Below, piece by piece: positions 21,677-33,489 of a DNA stretch of 64,000 bases. Made by a program: the position numbers and the translations under genes. Origin of the DNA: Isoetes taiwanensis (lineage: Eukaryota > Streptophyta > Lycopodiopsida > Isoetales > Isoetaceae); contig JAJEKV010000013.1 of the NCBI GenBank assembly GCA_021234155.1, positions 12,488,669 to 12,552,668 on the forward strand, given 5' to 3'. Under the pieces are notes generated by a model, which worked only from the letters and a program-made list of their open reading frames with translations, made no database searches and was not told the DNA's origin. The number at the start of each line of letters is the position of its first letter. Positions within the stretch are counted from its first letter, which is position 1.

Positions 21677-22695
21677 ATTAATAATGTAAAAAGTGCTAAG
21701 TGTCAAATCACCAACCCAATGGCAGAGTCTCATGCAAACACAGTAAAACATCACCTGTCTACTCAAAAGATGCAAGATGCATGGTTCAAGCACGCCAAGT
21801 AGAGTAACCTTAGATCTAATACATGCCTGACCAATTTAACATTACAAAAATTTAAGCAATATTTTGTTGGCCCAAATACATGGGGCCATATGCTCGTTTT
21901 TTAAAGCTTGTTTCCAAAGGAGCTCGTGTTTAGTCACCTTTATATGCTCAAAATTTATCTTAAGTTCATCTTGTTACTAATCTATTCCTTCTATTTACAT
22001 TTGGATCCTGTCCTTTATATTTTTTGGTTTAAGATTAGTGTTCAGAGCTATCAAGAAAAAACTATACATTCGAATTATTTTGCCATAGGTCATTCTTTAT
22101 AGGCCATCATTTTCTTAATATTTTATTTCCTTCATTTCTCTGTTGCTACCCATCTGAGGATTGCAAATAGACCAGACACGCTAATGCCACTAGCTTTACA
22201 TATATTCAAACATTTTAACTAGATTGATGCTTAATGCTTAAGTTACTGCATTCATAAACAATTTAAATCATTATGAACCAATATGTATTGTTCAACAAGC
22301 TAGATCAATAGATGAAATGCAATTAAATATGCTTCCAACCTGATTTGCTTCCATAACTTGAGCAGTTTCTGGATTGCATTCTCTCGATTATGTTTATCGA
22401 TTCTTGTGCGCCTCTCACCATTCATTCTGATAGGAGGGTAATATTTGATGCTTTTTTTCTTGACCTTCAATATCTCCTCGTGCCTTGCTAGCCGGCTCTT
22501 GCAGATTGCTCAACGAGTCCAATGAGTCCATAAGGAATTCCTAGCAGACAAATACAATATGCAAGGTTGTCATGCACATGCTAGTTTTGTGGTATGCTAA
22601 GCCAACAAGCAAAAACACAACAAAAATTGAACTGGCTGAATTAAACTACCAACATACGTAACTTTGTTCTTACTAATTTCATTTCTTTACTTAAA
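21677..22695. other. Spacer between TIR element and LINE tail, no gene
   Basis: AT-rich DNA without recognisable coding content. A B-box-like sequence near 21780 (GATGCATGGTTCAAGCACG) is isolated. Confidence 0.55.
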
Positions 22696-25388
22696 GAGGA
22701 AGGAAGGAAGGAAGGTATTTTTATCGCCCACGAGAGACCAATCGGGGCTATGGAGCCAATACAAAAGCGCAGCAAGCAGATTACTATCCGGATTAAAAAA
22801 CCCCCACCCCGAAGGGTTTTCGAGGGAAAAACCGTGGCAGCAATCAGCCTGCTGACAAACTGTTCTAATACAAAATGCAAAAATACACAAATATATACAC
22901 TCATGCACCGCCCGTAGTGTGCCCGATGTGGCACCAGTGAGGGGACAAAGGTGAGCTCGCGATCTAGTACCTCCCGGAATATACGACCCGGAGAACGTCT
23001 TGGCGGTGTGTTCATCAGCAAATGTAGGGGCAAGTCCGTAGGTACTAAGGGAGTGTATCTGGCCCGGATCTGGCCCGAATCTTTGGGCAACTCAAAAGTG
23101 TGAGACTCATCCTCAATGGCACCCGTTTGACAAGACCGGCAGAGCATGTCTGGCGGGGAGCTCCCAATCCACTCCGCCTCTACATTTGCGAAGATGGTGG
23201 GCACCTGTCGCGAATGGAGGCAATGAGTGCGCGCTTTTCGAGGGGCAGGTAGGAACGCAGTAGAGCTCTGGGCCCCGGCTAACACCGGGGTTGATGTGCT
23301 CCTTGTAATGGGCGTTTTGACCTGCTCTAGAGCGCCGGGGTCCCAGAGCTTGCCAAGGAAGCAAGCGTCCAGGTACTCCTGCAGGCTGTCATGATCGGCC
23401 TCTGTGTCCACCTGCATGCATCTGTGCTCCTGCACGTTCCATCTGGCGAACCAGCGATCTCTCTTACCCCTCCAGCAGGCCCCGAGCGTTCGCGGGCCCA
23501 TTGCCCGCAGTGTAAGCCCGGTCGCGGGGCCGAGCATCACCCATATTTAACCACTTTCAAAAATAGACGATGTGTCTATCAAAGGGCTGCCGCTGGCGGC
23601 AAGAATCGATTTCACATGGCGAGAATCTGATAGGGGCCCGGAAGGTTTCACCCAAGTGCGTGCCAAAAATGCCTTACGCACCTTGCTCCAAGTCATTCCA
23701 GTTAAGCCAAAGAGGCGGCCAGGGCCCCAAACCTCGACCGATCTGGAAGAACGGCTCGACCCGGTGCGAAAGCGGATGTGGTGATGGACCCAATCATAGA
23801 GCTATGCACGGTGACTATTGTTACGCATGGCATAAAGCGCTTTCCGGCCTCTTTGTCACCATAGCGGATGGACACCTCCCAACAGGCGAGGATGGGAACT
23901 CCACCCCTAGGTACTTGTAGGTGGGCGTGACCTCTGAGTATCCCCCCGATATGTGAGTGCGGGGGCGTGGGGTGGCGTGAAGAGGATATGAGAACCACCA
24001 CGGTCTTGGCGATTCACGCGCGCATGTCGAGCGACGACGAATGTGTCTAGGGCATCCGGATGAGACCGCATAGCTTCGGGGTGTGGGGAAGGTCAACATC
24101 GTCCGCATAGATGAGCTGGCGGATGACCTGGTGCAAAAGCTGTATGCCATCCCCCCATGCTCGGTAAGCCGGGTTCTAACCCCGATCAATGTAGAGGCCA
24201 AAAAGTGTTGGTGAGGGGGCAGCCTGCCGGGACCCGATACTCTTGGTGAATGCTTGGCGGTGGTTGCATCCCCGCCAAAACAACTCTCATACAGCGTGTA
24301 TATGGCATTACGCACGGCGCGCAGCGGCAGCCCCAGTTGACGCCGTCTAGCCCATAGCTTTTCCCGGGGGACCATATCAAAAGCCTTCGCGAAGTCCACA
24401 AAGCAGCAATACAAGTCCTACCGATGGTTCCGGTTGTCTTCAATCAGTGCCGATGTAAAGATATGGTCAATCGTTGAGTGGCGGGGTCTAAAGCCCGCTT
24501 GTGTGAGGGCTTCGCACATCTGCCGCCTCTGCCCGGTCAATTCTTCGAGAATGCCGATCAACGGTTTGGCAAATCTTGAATCGATCATGATCGTCCGGTA
24601 ATTGGCCGGACAGTGTGGGTCGCCCGCCTTGTGAATGGGGACAACCCTGCTTGTGGTCCATTGTCGGGGGAAACCTTCTTGCAATGCTCTGTTGAGCAAT
24701 GGTAGTGAGGATCGGCACCGGGTTGCCCCGCCCATTTGAGTAACTTCGGCACGCATACCATCGAGTCGGGGCTTTCCCATTATCCGGCCGTTCACGGGCC
24801 CTCCACAACATCCTCCTCCGCGAGAACCAATGGGGGCCCTCCCGTGGGGGTATGGGCGTCGCCGTCCGGTGGGTCATAGAGGCTGCTGCAAATCGCTTCC
24901 CCTTGCCTGGATGTGATGTCCCTACATGCAGGAGCCTTGAAAAAGGTCTGTGCCAAAAGGTTCGAGGATGAGTGTCAAAGGGCGAACATCTCCCCGATGC
25001 ACGGCAAGGTACGGCGCTGTCTCGCCGGATGGGCGTGATGCGTGTGGTGGCCCGCATAGGGTACACGGATCCGAATCGTGTGGCCAAGCTGGCGTTCTTT
25101 ACACTCGCATCAAACCGCCGATTTGCGGAAATGTTGATGACCACGGCGGCGTGGGGTTACGGTGGCGCCAAAAGCACATCCCTTGCCGCATCCCGTAATA
25201 GCCAAGTCAAGGTGCAATATGGTACGTCTATTGCTCTAGTGTGGGGTTTCCCGTTCCTTTCGGAATTCATGGGATGGCTATCGGGCATCCATGAGCATCT
25301 TGAGTAGTCCTCTGCCTGCTCATAATCTAGTCGCAACTGAGGATGGCGAGGGGCTAGCATAGTGGGGGTTCTGGTGGCTTGCCAAACC
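22696..25388 (-). pseudogene. LINE ORF2 downstream half: RT and C-terminal zinc region
   Basis: Read on the minus strand: the inter-domain region (25360-24800), then 'VVPIHKAGDPHCPANYRTIM' (24660-24600), 'QAGFRPRHSTIDHIF' (near 24470), 'FVDFAKAFDMVPREKLW' (24400-24350, motif A), 'YADDVDL' near 24100 (motif C), and 'TPTYKYLGVEF' near 23900. The C-terminal 'CRSCQTGAIEDESHTF' (about 23140-23090) is a zf-RVT-like CCHC signature. The 3' untranslated part holds GGGTTTTTTAATCC/GGTTTTTCCC motifs and ends in the GAAG tail. Several frame changes inactivate it. Confidence 0.85.
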
Positions 25389-26088
25389 TGTTAAGATTTA
25401 GGTCATATAATACTTTCTTCAGTTGAAGCCAGATCTATAGCCTCAGATCATATTGGAGCTTGATATGAATTTGAAGGTGCAATGGTATAGAAAAGGGTAC
25501 ATCTCTTGAAAAAAAAAACAAGCATTAAAAGTTCGATTTGTGAATCAATGGTTTCCAAGTTCATTTCTAAAAGAATGCATGTGGGATAATTCTATACGAA
25601 AGCTTGTTTTCGTTGTAACGAATGTGGGATATATCGAAAGCTCCAGATTCTCAAGTTAGCAGGTTTATCCAGCCGAAACCGACTGCGGGTCATAGATAAA
25701 TACCAAGAATACAATGTGCTTGATCGACAACGGAGCATAGACCATTAATTCAGTGCCGGAATTATGGTTATAAGTTGAAGCAGACTATTGCTACAGTGTT
25801 CGAAGTGATCCCATTGCTACAGTACCATTTCGGTATTAATGGCTAAGGTTTAGCTTAATGGTTGAATGGATTTGTGTTTGCACTTGATGTTTGCAAGGGA
25901 TTAGAGACCAAATTGTGGCTCCCTTGTGATGTATTTGCTAGCCAAATACATGTTGCTATCAAGATGCATTTGAAAAATTAAGTCTATAACTTTTTCCTTT
26001 TGAATCATTGCATTTGTATCATTTGAACAAGTTATAAGCTTGTGATTCTTGTGAGAAGAAAAGCATTAAGTAGATTTCATTTCTAACA
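25389..26088 (+). repeat. Copia 5' LTR (700 bp)
   Basis: Starts TGTTAAGATTTAGG and ends TTTCTAACA. It matches 30024-30137 followed by 42839-43431. It is flanked on the left by AAACC and on the right by the primer binding site. Confidence 0.95.
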
Positions 26089-26089
26089 T

Positions 26090-26102
26090 TGGTATCAGAG
26101 CC
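26090..26102 (+). promoter_or_regulatory. Primer binding site (initiator tRNA-Met type)
   Basis: TGGTATCAGAGCC starts one base after the LTR end plus T. This is the standard Copia complement to the 3' end of initiator tRNA-Met, where minus-strand synthesis starts. Confidence 0.9.
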
Positions 26103-26120
26103 AAGTTGGCTAAAGTCATA

Positions 26121-28276
26121 ATGTCTACTAGATTTGCAGCAAATTTGTTAAATCAAATTGAAGTATTTAAGGGGGATACTGGATTTCAAGTCTGGAAGGA
26201 ATCTATTAAGTCTGTCTTGGAGTTTGAGCATTTGTGGCATCTTATAGATGGAAGTCAAGCTAGAGTTACTAGCTCAGCCAGCTCTGGGAGTACAAGTCCA
26301 GGTACTAGTTCAAGCAATCCAGGTGGAGGGAGTGGAAATCCAGAAGGTTCAGGAGCATCTTCTGCTCCAAGAGCATCTTCTGCCTCCATTGTTGCTGAAG
26401 TAGATGACACCAAGGTTATGGAAGCACAGCAGATTATTCTGAGCAAAGTTGGCACTGCTCTTAAGCTGAGGTTAAGGGGTTTGAAGCCACATGAAATGTG
26501 GCAGTACCTTTATAAGCCAAAGATGAGGTAAAAAGCTCATCTCAAATTGATTTGTTAGAAAAACAACTAAGGAAGCTAAAGTTGTTTGAAAAAGATAATC
26601 TAACAGAATTTTTGAAGAAGTTTGATTCAATTGTGGCAGATCTTGAAGGAGCTGGAAATGTTCTAAGTGAACAATACCAAATTTTGGCTCTATCTAGGGC
26701 TGTCTCACATAATTCTCAGCTTGCAACTCTAGTAAGAAATATAGCTACCTCAAAAGAACATGCTCTAAGGATAATCCGAACTGAGTTTGAACAGACAAAG
26801 GGCATGCAAGAGGATGACCAATCTCCAGAGGTATTGTTTGCAAGAAAACAGAAAAAAAGAGGCAGCTCTAACTTTGTAAAAGAGAGATTGGGGCCTTGTT
26901 ACTCTTGTAATCAGTATGGGCATTTGAAAAATGAGTGTCCAAGTGGAGGTAAGCAATTTAAGTGTTTTAATTGTGATGGGAAAGGGCATATGTCTGCAGA
27001 CTGCCCAAGTCCAAAGGGAATTGGAGGAAGAGGCAGAGGTCGAGGTAGAACTCAAATGGATTCAAGGAGAGGAAGGGGACGTTTTAAAGAAAGTTCAAGT
27101 CTGAACATTATGGAAGAAGCAACTGAAGAAAATTCTGATGATATTGAGGTAAAGGATGTATTGAATATTTCTGAATATCTTGCCAAAAATAATAACAAGT
27201 TTCTCATTATAGATTCAGGAGCAGAAAAATCAGTAGTGCATGATATCAAGATTTTAAAGGAATGTAAAAGGGAGAATGGTCATGTTCAGCTAGGAGATGG
27301 TGGGGTGCAGAAAATCCGAGATTCTGGAATCTTAGAGTTATTTGATTTGAATGGCAAAAGTGTGTTGCTTAAAGAAGTTTTGTGTGTGCCAACTCTTGTG
27401 AGAAACTTAATTTCTGTGTGCCAACTTGTGGACCTTGGATTTAAGGTTGTTTTTGAAAAGCTTGAATGCAAAATATTTCTTAATAATATTTTGAAATTCA
27501 TTGGAAGAAGAGTAGGAAATTTGTTTGGCTTTGACAAGGATCACTCATTGTCTGTCAATATTGTTGAATGTACATCAAAGACAATGTGGCATAATAGATT
27601 GTGTCATACTCATTCATCAAATATTGATCTGCTCATTAAAAACAAATTTATAACAGCAAATGTGGATGGAGAAAAGAAGCTATGTGCTGGCTGTCAGCTT
27701 GGCAGGCAATCAAGGCTAGCTTTTAAAACAAAAGCCAAGAGAGCTCAAAGGGTGTTGGATTTAATCCACACAGATTTGTGTGGACCTATTAACATCACTG
27801 GAATAGAAGGGCATAGATATTTTATGACATTCATAGATGATTTCAGCAGAAGAACAAGATGTTTTTTGTTAAAAACAAAAGATCAAGCTTTTGAAGCTCT
27901 AAAATTATTTGTGGCTGAAGTTGAGTTAGAGACAGAAAGGAAAGTGAAATGCATAAGATCAGACAGAGGGGGGGAATACTTGTCAAAGGAATTTAAATGG
28001 TTTTGTGTTAACCGTGGTATTAATGATGATAATTCCTTAGAGGTAGATAAGTCTAACTCTGAGGTAAAAGAAATGGTTGAGCATACTGCTCAGACTGAAT
28101 TCAAAGTGCAGGATACAAGTGACCTTGATGTTGACAGTGACAATGAAAATGGAGATGAAGAAAAGGTTGAGGCACAAGATACTGCAGTAGAAGTTGAACC
28201 TTTGCAGAGAAACTTCCACAAAGAGAGCCCGCAGCAGAACCGCAAGATCGAACATATGGCGCGTAACCCATTATAG
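26121..28276 (+). pseudogene. Copia Gag, protease and integrase region
   Basis: An ATG at 26121 gives 'MSTRFAANLLNQIEVFKGD'. A frame change near 26520-26550 splits Gag. The rest stays open for 574 codons: zinc knuckles 'CYSCNQYGHLKNEC' and 'CFNCDGKGHMSADC' (26900-27005), protease 'IIDSGAEKSVVHD' near 27210, GAG-pre-integrase 'MWHNRLCHTHSSNIDLL' with 'CAGCQLGRQSRLAF', then the integrase core 'DLIHTDLCGP' (first D) and 'IRSDRGGEY' (second D). Immediately afterwards the frame jumps to acidic linker sequence ('NDDNSLEVDKSN'), so the third catalytic residue (E, in the usual HTPxQNGxxER block) and the integrase C-terminus are deleted. A stop at 28274 separates it from the RT. Confidence 0.92.
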
Positions 28277-30011
28277 TTGAACCTGTTGCAAAGCCAAAGA
28301 GGAAAACTAGAAGAACTGAGGCTCAGATCTTGGCTGATGAAAGCAAGCACAAGTTAGAATTGCATGGTAGAACTGAAGCTGGTAGAAGCAAAAGACACCA
28401 TGGAGACACAGGTGAAATACATTCTGTGTTTGATATTCTGTTTTTGGAAACTGACAAGCTGCCAAGTAATGTTGGAGAAGTGTTAAAAAGTAAGGATTCA
28501 GCCAGTTGGAACAAAGCTATGGAGGATGAGATGCTATCCTTTGAAAGAACAGGAACTTATACTGTGGTTGATAAACCACCAGGAAAAAATATTATTGGGA
28601 GCAAATGGATCTTTAGGATCAAGCCAGGCATTAATGGGCAAACAAAGAAATTTAAAGCAAGGCTTGTTGCACAAGGATTCACTCAGAAAAAGGGATTAGA
28701 TTTTGATGAGACGTTCTCTCCCTTAGTCAAAATAAATAGCTTGAGAATGTTACTAGCAATTGCCAACTCATGGAACATGGAGATTCACCATATGGACGTC
28801 AGTACAGCTTTTCTTAATGCAAAACTAGAATAGGAGATCTATTTGAAACCTGCTCCAGGGTTTGAGGAAGAAGAAGGGAAAGTTTGGAAGTTAAATAGGG
28901 CAGTTTATGGTTTGAGACAGGCTCCAAGAGAATGGTACAAATGTATGGATAATTATCTTTTAGAGCAAGGGTTTGAAAAATTGAGGCATGATGGAAATTT
29001 GTACAGGTACAATGATGGGAAGAAATGGTGTATTATAGCTCAGTATGTTGATGATAACATCATGGTCGCAAATGAAAAAAACATTCTAGCTCATTGTAAA
29101 CAATTGCTCAACAGGAGATTTCAAATGACAGATTTAGGTGAGCTTAAGAGATTTCTTGGGATTGATGTATATAGAGACAGGAAGAATAAAATTCTGAAGT
29201 TGAGCCAGTCAACTCATATTACAAACATGTTAAAAAAATTTAATATGAATGAGTGCAACATAGCACATACACCTTTAGTTCCGGACACGGGATCTCACCG
29301 TATGTGTCCAACTACAGAGAAGGAGTTGAAGCAAATAAATATACCCTACAGATCACTAATTGGATGTCTATCTTATCTAGCAAATTGTACAAGGCCAGAT
29401 ATAGCCTTTGGCGTAAATATATTAAGCAGGTACAACAATAATCCCGGTCCGGAACATTGGACAAATTGCAAAAAGAATTCTGAGATATCTCAAGGGACTC
29501 TAAATGTTGGGATTATGTACAACTTCGGATGAACTGCAACTCAAAGCTTCTTGTGACTCGATTGGGCGGAGATCTAGATCAAAGAAAGTCAACTTCGGTT
29601 ATGTTGTTTTACTTGGAGGTGCTCCTATAGCTTGGAAATGCAAAAAGCAAGGAAGCATAGCTCTCTCTAGTGCGTAAGAGAATACAATCAAAGACAGCTC
29701 TATTAACTAAAGAAGTGGTTTGGGAAAGAAGGTTGTTATCTGAACTTGGTGTAGAACAATCTGAACCTACAATCATTTTTTGTGATAGCACGAGCTGCAT
29801 TGCCATGTCAAAAAACCCTGTGTTGCATGAAAGAAGTAAACATATAGAGATGGAAATACATTTTGTACGAGACATGGTTGAAAAGAATCTAGTACAGCTT
29901 GCCTATGTGAATACAGTTGATCAAAAAGCAGATCTGCTAACTAAAGCATTGTCACTGGGGAGGTTTCAGAACTTAAGAGATTCAGTGCAATACAATGGTA
30001 AGAAAGATTAT
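28277..30011 (+). pseudogene. Copia reverse transcriptase and RNase H
   Basis: RT: 'WNKAMEDEMLSF', 'KWIFRIKPG', 'KARLVAQGFTQKKGLDFDET', 'HHMDVSTAFLNAKLE' (motif A), a TAG stop at 28831-28833, 'VYGLRQAPREWY' (motif B) and 'QYVDDNIMVA' (YVDD, motif C) near 29040. Then 'LIGCLSYLANCTRPDIAF'. Frame changes follow near 29475. The RNase H end is recognisable as 'IIFCDSTSCIAMSKNPVLHE' and 'RSKHIEMEIHFVRD', with 'DQKADLLTKAL' near 29925. This is the normal Copia order, with RT after integrase. The stop and frame changes make it inactive. Confidence 0.93.
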
Positions 30012-30013
30012 AT

Positions 30014-30023
30014 GAAGGGGGAA
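30014..30023 (+). promoter_or_regulatory. Polypurine tract of the Copia element
   Basis: GAAGGGGGAA directly precedes the 3' LTR start TGTTAAG. It is the expected plus-strand primer. Confidence 0.9.
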
Positions 30024-30137
30024 TGTTAAGATTTAGGTCATATAATACTTTCTTCAGTTGAAGCCAGATCTATAGCCTCAGATCATATTGGAGCTTGATA
30101 TGAATTTGAAGGTGCAATGGTATAGAAAAGGGTACAT
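30024..30137 (+). repeat. Copia 3' LTR, first fragment
   Basis: Matches the first 114 bases of the 5' LTR up to GGGTACAT, then breaks into the inserted transposon. The remainder is at 42839-43431. Confidence 0.95.
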
Positions 30138-30169
30138 AACCATCATTCAATTAAATTGGAATTATGTCT
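30137..30169 (+). repeat. Left terminal inverted repeat of the 12.7-kb element
   Basis: 33 bp, reverse complement of 42808-42840 with a single mismatch (position 24, A versus G). Similarity ends after GTCT. Confidence 0.93.
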
Positions 30170-31127
30170 ATTCCAAAATCGCGCCGTATAAGCATTTTAT
30201 TGACCATTATATTGAATTAACCACACTTTTGCACTGTGTTCATTTTCGGGCTAGGAAGATGCATTTTATGTTGAAATGCAAAGGCATTCAAATATTGGAT
30301 GCAAATGACCCATATTATAACAGAATGTTGGCAATAGAAAAAGCAGGAAATTGCTTATTAATTCGCACATTCACGAACAACAACGAAATCTAAACATTGA
30401 AATTGTAATGCTTTACGAATAAATAACAGCAAGCAAGTTGCTACAAAACAGAGATTTTCGTGGTTCAAATCGCGCGTGGCGCGATTTGCTTGGCATAAAT
30501 AACGCATTATAATAGAACATAAACTTAAAAAACTAATCCGATTCATCGCCGTCAATTATTTTGGTCCCGAGATCCCGTCGATCATGAACAAACCATGCTC
30601 GGATTCCATATAAGATGGATTACAACATCAAAGGGATCAGGATAGAAGCGGGCCGGGATTCATAGCAACGCGACATCAAGCCAGTCCCAAGTTCTATTTC
30701 TAGCTCGCGGCACCGCAGAGGTCCGCATGGTTCATCGTCGCGGTAATAGAATGTGCCATAATAACAAGCGTATATGAGACCGGCCGATGGTTTGCCAATT
30801 TCATGCATGCCTATTTATACACACCTAAATTATTGACCGGTATATACATACAAATTATTGCAAGTATAGCAACTCATACACATAATATAAAAAAAAATAT
30901 TACCACGTAACCAATAATGCTGATATAAGAACACAATATATATTCAAAACCTTTACGTGTAAAGTATATTTCATATTCAAAACTTTTGGAAAGTGTATTT
31001 TCTCAGATACATATATATCAAAAAGTTCCCTTTCTAGAACGATTTTCTCAAGGTCCCCGTCAATTTCCCCGTCCGATCAAGTTATGGGTGTAGTGTTTGT
31101 ATCTCTTCGATTTGTTTTTTCCTGAAG

Positions 31128-31660
31128 CTATTTCCTGCAAGACACTAACAAAGCGGCGGTGAAGTCATCTTTGTCAAAATCTTGAGGATGATAGGGTGGC
31201 GGATTCAATGACTGTGACTGATTGAAGCAACACTTTAGAGCGTCATCATCCACAATGATCATGCCTTCCTTATCCTCAACACCTAGGGCATCCATCATGT
31301 TGCGCAAGCATTTCACAAATATCTTTTTACCTGTCGGTTCTTTAGGGTTTGTGAATGAAGCACATTTGCTTTGATCCCAGATGGACGCCCAATCTCTATT
31401 TAGCTCAGGCACTACTTTCAAAACATCCTGTATATTTCTATGCTCCATAGATGACCAAATTGCACAACGAAACATACTGAAGGCCTGGTCCAACATCTCC
31501 TTCGGATAAGGGCGGGTAAACATATTTGGTAATGTGTCTCTCAAATGGTTGTTAAGCATACCATGACTTTTCGAACGTTGCTTTAGGTAACATTCTACAT
31601 AGCACACCATTCAAATCAAAGACCAAAGACTTTTGGGGAAGCCAAATCATTTTACGTAAG
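31128..31660 (-). pseudogene. NLI/FCP1-type HAD phosphatase domain, frameshifted
   Basis: Minus strand. 'KSLVFDLNGVLC' near 31640-31600 is the N-terminal HAD motif of plant FCP1-like proteins (DLNG in place of DxDx). After a frameshift, 31560-31128 gives 'FTRPYPKEMLDQAFSMF', 'AIWSSMEHRNIQDVL', 'SIWDQSKCASF', 'KKIFVKCLRNM' and 'IIVDDDALKC', the order seen in NLI-interacting factor phosphatases (Thr/Ser loop, WSS, WDQSxC, K, IDDxxxK). It lies downstream of the methyltransferase-like exons, across an intron-like gap holding palindromes. It may be the C-terminal domain of the same protein or a captured host gene fragment. RNA polymerase II CTD phosphatases belong to this family, but no target can be inferred here. 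Confidence 0.75.
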
Positions 31661-31840
31661 GAGAACAATAACGTATGAGATAAAAGAAATGGTAAACGAA
31701 AACGCGCCAGGCGCGATTTCATGAATGATGCATGTCAACATAATTTAAAAATATGATCTCTAGGAAACTATAAATCGCGCCTGGCGCGATTTCTATATGC
31801 TTGCAGTTTGTAAAATGCATGGATATCAAAAAAAGGAATA

Positions 31841-33430
31841 TTGTTACGATACCTTTCTTCTTCTTCATTCCCCGTTGTGACTTCTTCCGTTGCATCCTTA
31901 TTCTGAGTTGTCTCCGGTCTGATAGAAGCACCAACCACATCAGTTGAGATCTGTACAGTGTGAACTATGCTTGATAGTTCATTACTCTTTAAGCTAACCT
32001 GGCTAGTGTTTTCAGATTTGGAGTCTGCTTCATCCTCATTATTGTTATTATCATCATCCTTGTTATCTTCAACCTGTTCTATATTTTTAGGGTCAAGGAT
32101 GTTCACAGGGATGTCGATAGGTATTTGGTAATTTGGCTGATCTTCGGTTTCATCCATGATGTTGTGGCCAACGAATAGCTTTCTCAATCCTTCCCGTTCC
32201 TTAAGCAAATCTGCAGGTATTTCGGCCTTAGAGGTAGAAGCTTTGCTTTTTGCACTGTCGATTGGTCCCCTAGTTGCTTCCTCTAGTACTTTCTCAAAGA
32301 AGAGGTCCAAGAAATTTTTGGCTCGATCATCCGAGAGACGGCGCCCGACATTTCCTTGCTAACTTCAAAGCTTCTCTACCGATGTAACCTCCAACGTGAA
32401 GTTCCCAGCAAGTTGTTCCCAATGGACAAAATGCTTCAATGAGATACTGGGAAAGGTCCATAGAGAACCCGTTCTTGTTTAGCTTACCCTTATGTGAAGT
32501 TAGGAGCTCATACTTAATGTGGCCCACAAGAATTGGGTCGTCCTCGTTTTCATCCTCTTCTTCCTCTAACTCTTCCACGACCTTGACACCCTTCCCCTTG
32601 TCTTCTTGCTCCGGATAGAAGGCGTTTTAGCGATATCGTTCATCTAACTGATAGCACTGTCATGCTAGTTTGTCTCCATCTGGTTTTCCCTTGAGCCTTT
32701 CATATTCCTTATCATCCATCATGACTATCATAATTATAAGCACATGAAAAATTTTACTTTAAATCTTTGAAGTCACCGGCCCCCTCGCTTTTTCATCTAT
32801 GAGGATCGCCGTCATTATGACTTTCACGCATTCTAAGTCATTTGCAGCAGTTAGAGCATATGCATAGGACATGTCGGAGGGACATATAGTGATAATTGTG
32901 TAGTTCATCTCCGTGGTGAAACCATTGCATATGTTGAAGAACGTATTATAGTCATCAAGCGACCATCTGGTGCCTCGGCTATCAAGGACGAAGAGTGTGA
33001 TATCATGGGGACCAGCACCCACTTCTGGCAAGGCACACTTGAAACCAGTGGACACTTGATAAAAGAAAGTGGATTCTGTCTCCGGAGTCTGCTTCACCAT
33101 CGCGACTTTTCGTTTCAAGTCGGATGCAACTTTAGTGTGAAGCCCACTGATCTTTGCAACGTTCTTCAACTTCTGCTGCTTGACAAAGTCCTTGGACCAA
33201 AATACATACTTCTTCAGGTCGTCGTTGGAGACGTTATACTTTTGCATGACTCCTAACTCCGACAACGATCACTCTCCTGTAAGCCTTTGTAATTCCTCAC
33301 CAACTGCCTTCTTGAGCACTCTAATATTCTTCAGCTCGTCGCATGCATCTTCAAATGATTCTAGAGCCTTTGCTGCCGAGGTTTTCTTGTAAAGAATTTC
33401 CTTTACGATTAACTTTGTCGGGCGAGATCA
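31841..33430 (-). pseudogene. Beta-class amino-methyltransferase-like region (N6-A/N4-C type)
   Basis: Minus strand, downstream of the ParB-like exon. Order seen: a helical stretch ('KALESFEDACDELKNI', about 33360), then 'GPHDITLFVLDSRGTRW' (32985-32970; the place of motif IV, DPPY in active enzymes) followed by 'YTIITICPSDMSYAYAL'. After a gap, 'DPILVGHIKYELL', 'KNGFSMDLSQYLIEAFCPLG' and 'TTCWELHVGGYIGREALKLA' with 'RKC' (about 32450-32335) correspond to motifs X and I (usually DxFxGxG and gRkxxgiE). Motif IV before I is the beta-class order. An acidic Ser/Asp/Asn-rich tail runs to the GT donor near 31841. Catalytic motifs IV and I are both degenerate and there are in-frame stops, so this copy is unlikely to methylate DNA. 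Confidence 0.6.
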
Positions 33431-33489
33431 GCTCTTGATCGTCCAATCCAATCTGAGCCTTCCTCATCTCTCATTATATGTATATCAAA

